Origin: Siderastrea siderea
Taxonomy: Eukaryota > Cnidaria > Anthozoa > Scleractinia > Rhizangiidae
Assembly: GCA_964030785.1 (NCBI GenBank)
Contig: OZ034967.1
Location: 68,501,913-68,565,912, forward strand
Direction: 5' to 3'
Length of the DNA stretch: 64,000 nucleotides
Shown here: positions 14,042 to 21,347 of the stretch, one piece after another
Layout: every line of letters starts with the position of its first letter
How positions within the stretch are numbered: the first letter of the stretch is position 1
Notes under the pieces: model-generated
Told to the model about the DNA's origin: nothing
Seen by the model: only the letters and a program-made list of their open reading frames with translations
The model's database searches: none
Position numbers and translations under genes: made by a program

Positions 14042-14359
14042 ATGCAACGTCTTCGACGTCAATTACCGTTTTTACGGTCCATGTTACAAGAAGCCAATGG
14101 TTCCAAACGTCAAGAATTGTTACAACATGCCAATGCCGATCAAATCAATGCTGTGAGTGAACTGGTCTTGAACTTTTTAAAAAACAAGATTCCCGTCACC
14201 CCACCCATGCTGGCTAAACTTCAACCCTATAAAAAGGTACTACGTGATTTGGGACGTCGTCGACATTCCGTCAAAAAACGTCGTCAGTGGTTAGTCCAAC
14301 AAAAAGGACAAGGGTTGTTTCAAGGACTTCACGAGGTGTTATGTCAATGTGTTCGTTAA
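14042..14359 (+). CDS. Small conserved Polinton-type basic protein, 105 aa
   Basis: The layout matches a small protein that recurs in invertebrate Polintons: a leading Leu-rich helix, a Gln-Ile-Asn-Ala-Val-Ser-Glu-Leu-Val-Leu-Asn-Phe-Leu segment (about 37-50), Ile-Pro-Val-Thr-Pro (about 54-58), then Lys-Leu-Gln-Pro-Tyr-Lys-Lys-Val-Leu-Arg and a basic Ser-Val-Lys-Lys-Arg-Arg stretch leading to Val-Gln-Gln-Lys-Gly-Gln-Gly (about 88-94). That last motif fits the second adenain consensus (Gln-x-Gly-x, cut before Gly). Function is not known; a virion component is likely from the position in the late cluster. Confidence 0.65.
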   Translation: MQRLRRQLPFLRSMLQEANGSKRQELLQHANADQINAVSELVLNFLKNKIPVTPPMLAKLQPYKKVLRDLGRRRHSVKKRRQWLVQQKGQGLFQGLHEVLCQCVR

Positions 14360-14421
14360 CGTATCAAGACATGGAAGCATAAATATCACCTGTTGTGACA
14401 GCTGTCGTGCATTGGAAGACC

Positions 14422-15078
14422 ATGGACGAGGTGTACATGATTCCCCAAAAGGACTTGGAACAACTCATTCAATATTACAAAGGAGAACTCACCGAAAATG
14501 CCTTGTTGAACAAAGCCGCAACGCTCGCCGCCCAAAAACATGTGTTATTAGCCAACCCTCAATTACCTCCAGCCTTGGTCAATGCTCAAACCAAACCGTT
14601 GAGTCAAGAATTAATCAAGTTAACCAAACGCATTCGTCAATTCCCTGGCGGGGTGGGGGTTGGTGCCCCGGGTGCCCCGGGTGGTCCACCAGGCGAAGAA
14701 GAAGAAGAAGCCGGGGATTTGGTAACGGGGCCCGTCGAACAATGGTTGAAGCGCATGATAAAAGGAGGTCCGTCGGCTCCCAAACCCACCATTACCCCTG
14801 CTACCAGGGAAGGCGCGAGAGAACAGAGATCTTCTACCAGTCGAGGAGAAGAGAGACCTTCTACCAGTCGAGGGGATACCCGGACGCGTTTACAAGTCAT
14901 TCGAGAACAGCGCAAGGCTTTGGAAAAAAAGTTAGCTGAGAGTGGTAAAGGCAAAGGCAAAGGCAAAGGCAAAGGCGTCTCCCGGGAAGTGCAACGATTG
15001 AAACCCTTACCCGGTTGGGAAGATTGGACGAAAACCAAACAGCCCCGACGGAGACGTTTGCAGTACGACAGTGAATAA
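14422..15078 (+). CDS. Late structural-region protein with GKGK repeats, 218 aa
   Basis: The start is set at the ATG at 14422; the frame extends upstream only to a GTG. The N-terminal 85 residues (Pro-x-x-Asp-Leu-Glu-Gln-Leu ... Tyr-Lys-Gly-Glu-Leu-Thr-Glu-Asn ... Leu-Thr-Lys-Arg-Ile-Arg-Gln-Phe-Pro) form a helical domain seen in many invertebrate Polinton or Polinton-derived proteins. It is followed by a Gly/Pro linker, an acidic run, Met-Ile-Lys-Gly-Gly (a candidate protease site), a duplicated Ser-Thr-Ser-Arg-Gly-Glu/Asp unit, a helix, and a tandem Gly-Lys repeat. The basic C terminus suggests nucleic-acid contact. Precise role unknown. Confidence 0.6.
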   Translation: MDEVYMIPQKDLEQLIQYYKGELTENALLNKAATLAAQKHVLLANPQLPPALVNAQTKPLSQELIKLTKRIRQFPGGVGVGAPGAPGGPPGEEEEEAGDLVTGPVEQWLKRMIKGGPSAPKPTITPATREGAREQRSSTSRGEERPSTSRGDTRTRLQVIREQRKALEKKLAESGKGKGKGKGKGVSREVQRLKPLPGWEDWTKTKQPRRRRLQYDSE

Positions 15079-15080
15079 AC

Positions 15081-15437
15081 ATGCCCACCAAGAGGAGAAG
15101 GGGTATTAAACGGAAACGCCCCCAACGAGGAGGGGCCTTGGATGTCCAAAAATGGATTGCGAAAACTGGCAAAGAATTTCATTGGCCCGGTTATCAGTAC
15201 ATGGGCCCTGGCACCCATTTGGCCAAACGTCTGAAACGTGGGGATCCCGGGATCAATCGCTTGGACCAAATTGCTAAGCAACACGACATTGATTACAGCC
15301 GTGCCAAGAATTTGCAAGATAAATGGAAAGCCGATACGAAGATGATCCAAGCCATTGATCGATTACCCGGCAAGAAAAACAAAACGGAACGGGTGGTCAA
15401 GAAAATTATGCAAGCCAAGAAACGTTTGAAATTGTAA
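15081..15437 (+). CDS. Phospholipase A2-like protein with QRGG site, 118 aa
   Basis: After a basic leader ending in Gln-Arg-Gly-Gly-Ala (about 15-19) the protein has Tyr-Met-Gly-Pro-Gly (40-44), the calcium loop of the parvovirus-type PLA2 domain, and the His-Asp catalytic pair H68-D69 in Gln-His-Asp-Ile-Asp-Tyr; an upstream Asp (D62) and downstream Lys-rich helix complete the domain. In parvoviruses this enzyme lets capsids escape endosomes; a similar entry role is inferred here. The leader may be removed by the element's protease. It is the last gene of the plus-strand late cluster. Key residues are intact. Confidence 0.8.
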   Translation: MPTKRRRGIKRKRPQRGGALDVQKWIAKTGKEFHWPGYQYMGPGTHLAKRLKRGDPGINRLDQIAKQHDIDYSRAKNLQDKWKADTKMIQAIDRLPGKKNKTERVVKKIMQAKKRLKL

Positions 15438-15824
15438 AATTTAATGACATGTTGAGTAAAAAATGAAAATGTCTCATTGGTATTGTTATTCTGCAGTCTT
15501 CTGTAGTTCGTGTTGAGTCTCAAACAGGATTTGCGAGACAAAACCCATTGTAGTGTAGACAACATTGATCCTGATAAAATAAAAACAATGAAAAATGTCT
15601 CATTGGTTCGTTGTACTGTCTCAAACAAAGATGTGGTATCAACCACATTTGGAGACCGACATAACCCATTGTGATGTAGACAAAATAATCCTGATAAAAT
15701 AAAAACAATGTCACTGTCTCATTGGTTCATGAGTTGTCAAGTTCATTGTTCTGCCAAAAATACTGAGACGAATGTTCTTCCAAATACTGAGACGGATGTT
15801 CTGCCAAATACTGAGACGAGGGGG
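15438..15824. repeat. Intergenic repeat cluster with inverted CCAAT motifs
   Basis: No gene. Three copies of a unit containing TGTCTCATTGG (about 15470, 15596, 15714) are interleaved with two copies of TCCTGATAAAATAAAAACAATG; AATAAAA motifs provide plus-strand poly(A) signals. From 15760 to 15820 a second short tandem repeat, AATACTGAGACG with GGATGTTCTGCCA spacers, occurs three times. ATTGG read on the minus strand is CCAAT. The region separates the late cluster from the minus-strand regulator genes and may have transcriptional or origin functions. Confidence 0.6.
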
Positions 15825-15941
15825 TTAAGACACTAAATCATACAATAAATCCACGCCCTCGTCGGATGACATGTCATGAACGAGGTCTTCAGGGGGCAAC
15901 AATGTCTCCACATCAAAGTCCTCCACATCGTTCATGACCTG
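15825..15941 (-). other. In-frame acidic extension beyond a UAG stop
   Basis: Directly after the TAG of the gene at 15942-16682 the same frame stays open for 38 sense codons to a TAA at 15825-15827. The extension is strongly acidic with clustered bulky hydrophobics (Leu-Leu-Pro-Pro-Glu-Asp-Leu; Val-Asp-Leu-Leu-Tyr-Asp-Leu), the same composition as the tail before the stop. It contains an ATG at 15933-15935 and could also be a separate 36-residue peptide. Confidence 0.5.
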
Positions 15942-16682
15942 CTACCAATCATCGGGTGACATGGACAATAAGTCCTGCAAAAACGAAAGGTTCTCCCAAT
16001 CAGGGGGGTCCACGACTTGCACGCCCCCCGAATCCAAATCAAAGAGAGTATGAGAGTCCGCGGGTGGTCCGTTTGTATCCACAGATTCCAGCGTCACAGG
16101 AACGGATTTCAAATAATCCGTCAGGGGGATGGTCAGTTTCAAAGGTCCTAAAGCCTCCAATTTCTCTCGAGTTCTCTTTTTTTCATTGTTCGCCACATGC
16201 TTTTGGTACCGTTCCCGACGCTTTTTATTGTAACGCCTATGGGACTCCTTCACACGCTCTGGATATCTTTGCCGGTAACGCCTTTGGGCCTCCGCCACGC
16301 GGGCTCGATGTCTTTCCCGGTAACGCTTATGGGCTTCCACCACACGGTCTGCATGCCTTTCCTGATAGCGCTTTCTGTTCTCCGCCTTGCGTTCCCGGTA
16401 GAGCCTTTGGGTCTCCGTTAGGAACTCTCGATGTGTTTCTCGGTACTTTTTTTTGTAGGCGGCCACTTTCTCTGGGTGTTCGGCCCGGTACCGTGCACAT
16501 TTGGCCATGTCGCGTGCTCGTTTAGCCCTGAGGACTGCCAGTTCGTACTCGTCGTCAGTGTCGTCGTCGTGGGGGTCATAGTCGGTGTCGTCGTCGTCGT
16601 TGGTGTAGTCATCGTCGTCGCTTTGATGGTAGCTGACTGGGGGTCTGTGACGGCGGCTGCGGGGCTGTCTTGCGCGGGACAT
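15942..16682 (-). CDS. Putative regulator: acidic N terminus, tandem basic repeats, acidic tail, 246 aa
   Basis: The family is not recognised. Residues 18-50 are Asp-rich. From about 60 to 165 there are seven to eight repeats of 12-13 residues with core Arg/Lys-Arg-Tyr-Arg-x-Arg-His-x-x-Arg-Val-x-Glu, each presumably a helix; similar Tyr-Arg/Pro-Glu-Lys repeats occur in DNA-binding proteins. The last 40 residues are acidic with Trp, Leu and Phe (Asn-Leu-Ser-Phe-Leu-Gln-Asp-Leu-Leu), as in transcription activation domains. A DNA-binding activator is the simplest reading (inference). It overlaps the 16609-17010 gene by 74 bases and probably shares its transcript. A stop codon interrupts a longer acidic tail. 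Confidence 0.6.
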   Translation of the reverse strand: MSRARQPRSRRHRPPVSYHQSDDDDYTNDDDDTDYDPHDDDTDDEYELAVLRAKRARDMAKCARYRAEHPEKVAAYKKKYRETHREFLTETQRLYRERKAENRKRYQERHADRVVEAHKRYRERHRARVAEAQRRYRQRYPERVKESHRRYNKKRRERYQKHVANNEKKRTREKLEALGPLKLTIPLTDYLKSVPVTLESVDTNGPPADSHTLFDLDSGGVQVVDPPDWENLSFLQDLLSMSPDDW

Positions 16683-17010
16683 CGGGCGATGGTGGCGGTG
16701 CTGGGGGAGGTGTGGCTGGCCGCTGAAACTCGTACCTCCAATAGGGACAGCAATAATCCAGGCCCTCGATGTACCAATCGCAGGTTAATTGGGGGTAACA
16801 ATATTGGTGTAAACGAACGGCCTCTTCTGCTCGGCGTTTCTGCGCCTCGACTTTCTCCGGTTCCAGTTCTTTTAACCTTTTGGCAAACTCACCAAAGTCT
16901 TCCTCCTCCTCCTCCAACTCCCTCTTCACTTTCCCCAAGATCTCCTCCACTTCTAAATCTAACTCAAAGTCTTCAAAGGCTTCTAGCAGCTTCTCATGGC
17001 CAGAGTCCAT
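16609..17010 (-). CDS. Acidic coiled-coil protein with Cys/Trp motif, 133 aa
   Basis: The start is the ATG at 17008-17010; the frame upstream reaches only a GTG. Minus-strand TATAAAA is at about 17041-17050, giving a short leader. Residues 5-70 are Glu/Leu/Lys-rich and likely coiled coil. Then follows Cys-Tyr-Pro ... Cys-Asp-Trp-Tyr ... Tyr-Cys-Cys-Pro-Tyr-Trp-Arg-Tyr (about 77-100), a possible metal site, and a Pro-rich basic end (Lys-Arg-Arg-Arg). I checked for an LxCxE pocket-protein motif: the closest string is Leu-Thr-Cys-Asp-Trp, which does not fit. Early expression is inferred from its promoter, shared divergently with the DNA polymerase. Confidence 0.6.
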   Translation of the reverse strand: MDSGHEKLLEAFEDFELDLEVEEILGKVKRELEEEEEDFGEFAKRLKELEPEKVEAQKRRAEEAVRLHQYCYPQLTCDWYIEGLDYCCPYWRYEFQRPATPPPAPPPSPDVPRKTAPQPPSQTPSQLPSKRRR

Positions 17011-17249
17011 TTTGAGATGACTCACCTCGAGGGTCGATCTGTTTTATAGTCTCTCATTCGTTCCCGTGATGCACCATGGACCCTAACTAGAGAGGGGGGA
17101 GGGGGGTCCCCCCACCTCGTCCCACCCCTCCCTAGGGCACCCCCTCTCAGGGGGGCACCCTGTTTAGTGATTGGCTCCTTCCCCTCCCACGTGACATTTT
17201 GGTTCTCTATAAAAAACAGAGCCCCGATCTCCAGTGAGTTCATCTGATC
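17011..17249. promoter_or_regulatory. Divergent promoter, right copy of the inverted pair
   Basis: Plus-facing TATAAAAAA (17208-17216) precedes the polymerase ATG by about 40 bases; minus-facing TATAAAA (about 17041-17050) precedes the gene at 17010. It contains a CACGTG E-box (about 17189-17194), an inverted CCAAT (about 17170) and the G/C-tract core 17092-17118, which is identical in inverse orientation to 1962-1988. The order of elements mirrors the left copy, with about 60 extra bases of G/C-rich sequence. Confidence 0.8.
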
Positions 17250-20200
17250 ATGTCCTCTCGCCAAGAAGACGAAGCGGGACCTAGTGGCCTTGGCCGCCAT
17301 GAGATGATGTCCTTGCTTGGACTAGAGATGTCCGATTCAGAGCCAGAAGAGACGACAGCGAATTCCCCTGATGAGATGGCGGACAGTGATGAGATTTGTG
17401 AAGAGGCCTTAGATGACTTCGAACGGCAACGTGCCTTTCAAACTCATCTCCTTCAACAAACTGGGGGAGGTTTGGATACCAATACGGAGGGTGTCTTCGA
17501 GTTTGAACTCCAACCCTATGTCGACCGTTTAAGCAATCGTCTGGGAGTACGGGAACGTCATTTCAATACCCAGTTACGTCAAAGGGGGAATTTCATTCCC
17601 AATCAGAACATTGTCCAAGCTCTCCAAGAGGGGTTACGTCGAGCCGTGAATCAAGTGTTGACCACCACTACACCTGCCCTCCACGATCAAGATCGCCTGT
17701 ACTTTACCATCGCCTCCAACAGACTCCATAATAATTTTCAGGGTTGGGGATTACGAGCAGGAGAATGGCGCCAAGGCGGCGACCGTGTCGAGGCTTTATT
17801 CCAACGTTTAGCCCAAGCCCTCAACAGCAATGAACAATTTGAAATGGACGACTCCTTTCAAGTCTCCATTACTCAAGTCCATCATGCCCCTCAAGGCACC
17901 GGTAAACCACGCAGGACCAAACCCGGCCACCCTCCCATGCAACTATTGACGAGTCAGAAACGTTCCATTATCCGCATTCAAAACAGGGATGAACTCTGCT
18001 GTGCCAGAGCCCTCGTCACCGCCAAAGCCCGGTTGGACAATCACCCGAAATGGGAATCAATTCGCAAAGGAGGGAAAATCCAAAAAGAACTCGCGTTGCT
18101 GCTTCATCACGAGGCCAACGTACCCTTCGGTCCTTGTGGCTATGATGCCTTGACCCAATTCAGTACCACTCCTTCCCTGACCGGTTACCAGATCCTATTG
18201 GTGGATGCCGACCGTTCTTTTCACATCACGACCTTTGGTCCCCTTCAAGACAAACAATTGATCCTGTTGCACGAGAAAGGCCATTATGATGTCATTACCA
18301 AGTTGCCAGGATTTTTCGGGTCCGGTTATGTCTGTGCCCATTGTTGGAAACCCTATAACGAGGAGGGAAAGCATCGATGCACCAAGAAAAAGTTGTGCGG
18401 AGCCTGTCGGCAGAAAGAGTGTCCTGATTTCCTGGAGGCGTACCCTCGAGGCCAGAAAGCCACTCAACGTTGCCAACAATGTCATCGGGACTTTTTTGGA
18501 GACACCTGTTTCCAAATGCATCTCGTCAAGGACCATGCCAGCAAACCCGTCACCAACCTAGATTCCTCCGTCTGCTTTCGGCGCCGTCGCTGTCCTAAAT
18601 GTGGCAAGCAGGAAGTAGGATTAGACAAGATTGAAAAACATCAATGTGGGTATATTGATTGCCCCTCCTGTCATGAGTACGTGGACGGCGACACCCATCG
18701 CTGTTTCATCCAAATAGCCCCCAAACCTCAAGACAAGAAAAGAAAGAGGAAACGGTCTGGAGGGTCTCGCGCTAAACGTAGGGCGGGTGTGGATGCCACA
18801 CCCGAGGAGGAAGACGACGACCTCCCACCCTTGCATGTCTTCTTTGATATTGAAGCCATGCAACCCCAGGAACAACACATCGCTAACCTCGTCGTGGCCG
18901 AAACCGAAGACGACGACCAACCCATGTGTTTCCCTGGCAACCATTGCGTCCGAGATTTCCTGGAATGGTTGGATACCTTGACCAACAACGATACCCGCCA
19001 AGTCAATGTGTTGGCCCATAACTTCCAAGGGTACGATGGTTACTTTATCATTCATCAATACTATGGTGACAACCGGATCGTCCAACAACTCCGGAACGGG
19101 TGTAAACTCTTGCAAGTCCAACACGATCGTATCCGTTTCTTCGACTCTTTGAGTTTCTTCCAGATGCCTCTGTCCGCCTTTCCCAAAACCTTTGGATTAA
19201 CAGAACTCCGCAAAGGGTACTTCCCCCACAAGTTCAATCATCCAGACCATCAAAACTACGTAGGACCCATCCCGGCCCTCGATTACTACATGCCCGAAAC
19301 CATGTCCCCCGAAGGCAAGCAAGCCTTAGAAACCTGGTATCAAGACCAACGCGACAAAGTCTTTGACTTCAAGGAAGAACTGGTTAAGTACTGCAAATCC
19401 GATGTACGTCTCTTGAAAGAAGGATGCTTGACATTCAAACGATTGTTTGAAACCCTAACGGGCTTCAATCCCTTTGACCACATCACCATTGCTTCTGCCT
19501 GTAACCGCGATCTACGCATGAATCGCATGATCCCCAACAGTATTGCCAGTGAACCCGTGCGTGGTTGGAAGAACAACATCAACTACTCCAAGGTGGCCCT
19601 GGAATGGTTAACCTGGTGTACCCAACAACAACAGACCATTCAACATGCCCGTAATGCCGGCGAGTATCGCATCCCTGGCACTAACTTCCATGTCGACGGT
19701 TTCGATGGCAGTACCAACACCGTCTACGAATTTCACGGGTGTTTCTGGCACGGTTGTCCTCGCTGTTACCCCATTCGTCACGAAAGCCATCTACGTCACT
19801 ATGATCGAACCATGCAAGATGTCTACGAGACCACCCAGCAAAGGATCCAACAATTTAGAGAGCAAGGGTTCACTGTCGTGGAAATGTGGGAATGTGATTG
19901 GTCCCGTCTCAAAGACACCTCCTTGGACATCCGAACATACCTGGGGACCCTTGACTTCACAGAACCTTTGAATCCACGCGACGCTTTCTGCGGGGGTCGT
20001 ACCAATGCCGTGAAACTGTACCATCGCGTGACACCCAGTCAACAAATACATTACATCGATGTCACCTCCTTGTACCCATGGGTGAACAAGACCTGTGTCT
20101 ACCCCAAAGGACATCCTCGTGTCATCTTCAATCCGGGACACACCGACATCACCAAGTACTTTGGCCTCGTCCAATGCAAAGTCCTGCCGCCACGTCATCT

Positions 20201-21347
20201 CTACCATCCTGTCCTGCCTTACCGTCATGACTCCAAACTCCTTTTTCCTCTCTGTGCTGCCTGTGTGGAACAAGAGATGCCCAAACGACCCTTAGACAGG
20301 TGCGCAGAATGTGTGCACACCGACGAACAGCGGGCCCTGACTGGAACATGGTGTAGCCCGGAATTATCTAAAGCGGTGGACTTGGGGTACGAAATCCAGT
20401 ACATCTATGAGGTCTGGCATTTTGACGAGACGTGTGAAGGACTCTTCAAAGACTACGTGAACACCTGGTTGAAAATTAAGCAAGAAGCCAGTGGGTGGCC
20501 ATCCTGGGTCGGTGAGGACGAAACCAAACGCCAGCAATACCTTCGAGAGTACTTCGAGCATGAAGGCATCCAGTTGGAGTACGACAAAATCGAACACAAC
20601 CCGGGGCTGCGTACCCTCGCTAAAATGATGCTCAATTCCATGTGGGGCAAGTTTGGACAACGTCTCAACAAGACCCAAGTCCAAACGTTTGATGACCCTC
20701 AAGCCTTCCACCGTTTTCTTGATACCAGTAGTTTGGAGGTACGCCACGTATCCGTTATCAATGACCAATTAGTGGAGGTGCATTACCAGTACCAAGACGA
20801 AGACATCCCCGTGTCACCTAACCTCAACATCTTTGTAGCCTGTTTCACTACCTGTTGGGCCCGACTCCGACTGTATACAGCCCTGGAAAAGCTGGGGGAA
20901 CGTGTCCTCTACTACGACACCGACTCCGTCATCTACTACACAGACGAGAATCAATCAACCCCGGTCTTGGGCGATTACCTCGGCGACTTTACGAGTGAAT
21001 TAAAAGGCAACGATTTCATTGTGGAATTTGTCTCAGGGGGGCCCAAGAACTATGGATACCAAACCCAGAATGGTCACGTCGAGTGCAAGGTGAGGGGGTT
21101 CCGCCTAAACAGCGAAGGCAAAACCCAATTGAATTACAACATCATGCGTCAGAATGTCCTGGACGAAATCCAGAAGCCACTGATGACCCCACGCCAGACC
21201 CAAGTCGTCAAAACGCACCAGATCGTGCGCGATCCCAAACACTATCAACTCTTCACCTTCCCCGAGTACAAACGTTACCAGCTCGTCTACGACAAGAGAG
21301 TCGTGGATCCTGTCACTTTCCAGACCTACCCTTATGGATACCAGTAA
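17250..21347 (+). CDS. POLB: Protein-primed family B DNA polymerase, 1365 aa
   Basis: The exonuclease motifs are Phe-Phe-Asp-Ile-Glu (D533, E535), Asn-Phe-Gln-Gly-Tyr-Asp (N591, D596) and Tyr-Cys-Lys-Ser-Asp (Y714, D718). Polymerase motifs are Asp-Val-Thr-Ser-Leu-Tyr-Pro (D937), Lys-Met-Met-Leu-Asn-Ser-Met-Trp-Gly (K1125-G1133) and Tyr-Tyr-Asp-Thr-Asp-Ser (D1223, D1225). The thumb ends in a Lys-Tyr/Arg-rich segment. It replicates the linear element from a protein primer. The 500-residue N-terminal region carries a cluster of Cys/His pairs (about 358-488) that looks like several zinc fingers and a preceding domain that may serve terminal-protein or recruiting functions. The start fits the TATA spacing. 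Intact. Confidence 0.95.
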   Translation: MSSRQEDEAGPSGLGRHEMMSLLGLEMSDSEPEETTANSPDEMADSDEICEEALDDFERQRAFQTHLLQQTGGGLDTNTEGVFEFELQPYVDRLSNRLGVRERHFNTQLRQRGNFIPNQNIVQALQEGLRRAVNQVLTTTTPALHDQDRLYFTIASNRLHNNFQGWGLRAGEWRQGGDRVEALFQRLAQALNSNEQFEMDDSFQVSITQVHHAPQGTGKPRRTKPGHPPMQLLTSQKRSIIRIQNRDELCCARALVTAKARLDNHPKWESIRKGGKIQKELALLLHHEANVPFGPCGYDALTQFSTTPSLTGYQILLVDADRSFHITTFGPLQDKQLILLHEKGHYDVITKLPGFFGSGYVCAHCWKPYNEEGKHRCTKKKLCGACRQKECPDFLEAYPRGQKATQRCQQCHRDFFGDTCFQMHLVKDHASKPVTNLDSSVCFRRRRCPKCGKQEVGLDKIEKHQCGYIDCPSCHEYVDGDTHRCFIQIAPKPQDKKRKRKRSGGSRAKRRAGVDATPEEEDDDLPPLHVFFDIEAMQPQEQHIANLVVAETEDDDQPMCFPGNHCVRDFLEWLDTLTNNDTRQVNVLAHNFQGYDGYFIIHQYYGDNRIVQQLRNGCKLLQVQHDRIRFFDSLSFFQMPLSAFPKTFGLTELRKGYFPHKFNHPDHQNYVGPIPALDYYMPETMSPEGKQALETWYQDQRDKVFDFKEELVKYCKSDVRLLKEGCLTFKRLFETLTGFNPFDHITIASACNRDLRMNRMIPNSIASEPVRGWKNNINYSKVALEWLTWCTQQQQTIQHARNAGEYRIPGTNFHVDGFDGSTNTVYEFHGCFWHGCPRCYPIRHESHLRHYDRTMQDVYETTQQRIQQFREQGFTVVEMWECDWSRLKDTSLDIRTYLGTLDFTEPLNPRDAFCGGRTNAVKLYHRVTPSQQIHYIDVTSLYPWVNKTCVYPKGHPRVIFNPGHTDITKYFGLVQCKVLPPRHLYHPVLPYRHDSKLLFPLCAACVEQEMPKRPLDRCAECVHTDEQRALTGTWCSPELSKAVDLGYEIQYIYEVWHFDETCEGLFKDYVNTWLKIKQEASGWPSWVGEDETKRQQYLREYFEHEGIQLEYDKIEHNPGLRTLAKMMLNSMWGKFGQRLNKTQVQTFDDPQAFHRFLDTSSLEVRHVSVINDQLVEVHYQYQDEDIPVSPNLNIFVACFTTCWARLRLYTALEKLGERVLYYDTDSVIYYTDENQSTPVLGDYLGDFTSELKGNDFIVEFVSGGPKNYGYQTQNGHVECKVRGFRLNSEGKTQLNYNIMRQNVLDEIQKPLMTPRQTQVVKTHQIVRDPKHYQLFTFPEYKRYQLVYDKRVVDPVTFQTYPYGYQ

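Noticed and set aside
16609..17010. LxCxE pocket-protein-binding motif in the acidic protein
   Set aside because: The only near match is Leu-Thr-Cys-Asp-Trp, which lacks the required Glu.
15956..17015. Plus-strand frames opposite the 15942-17010 genes
   Set aside because: They are shadows of the minus-strand repeats; the minus frames have TATA boxes and biased composition.
1881..17216. Inverted repeats at about 1.9 and 17.1 kb as the terminal inverted repeats of the Polinton
   Set aside because: Element genes lie outside both repeats (penton-like and RING genes on the left, polymerase on the right), and the repeats coincide with promoter elements.
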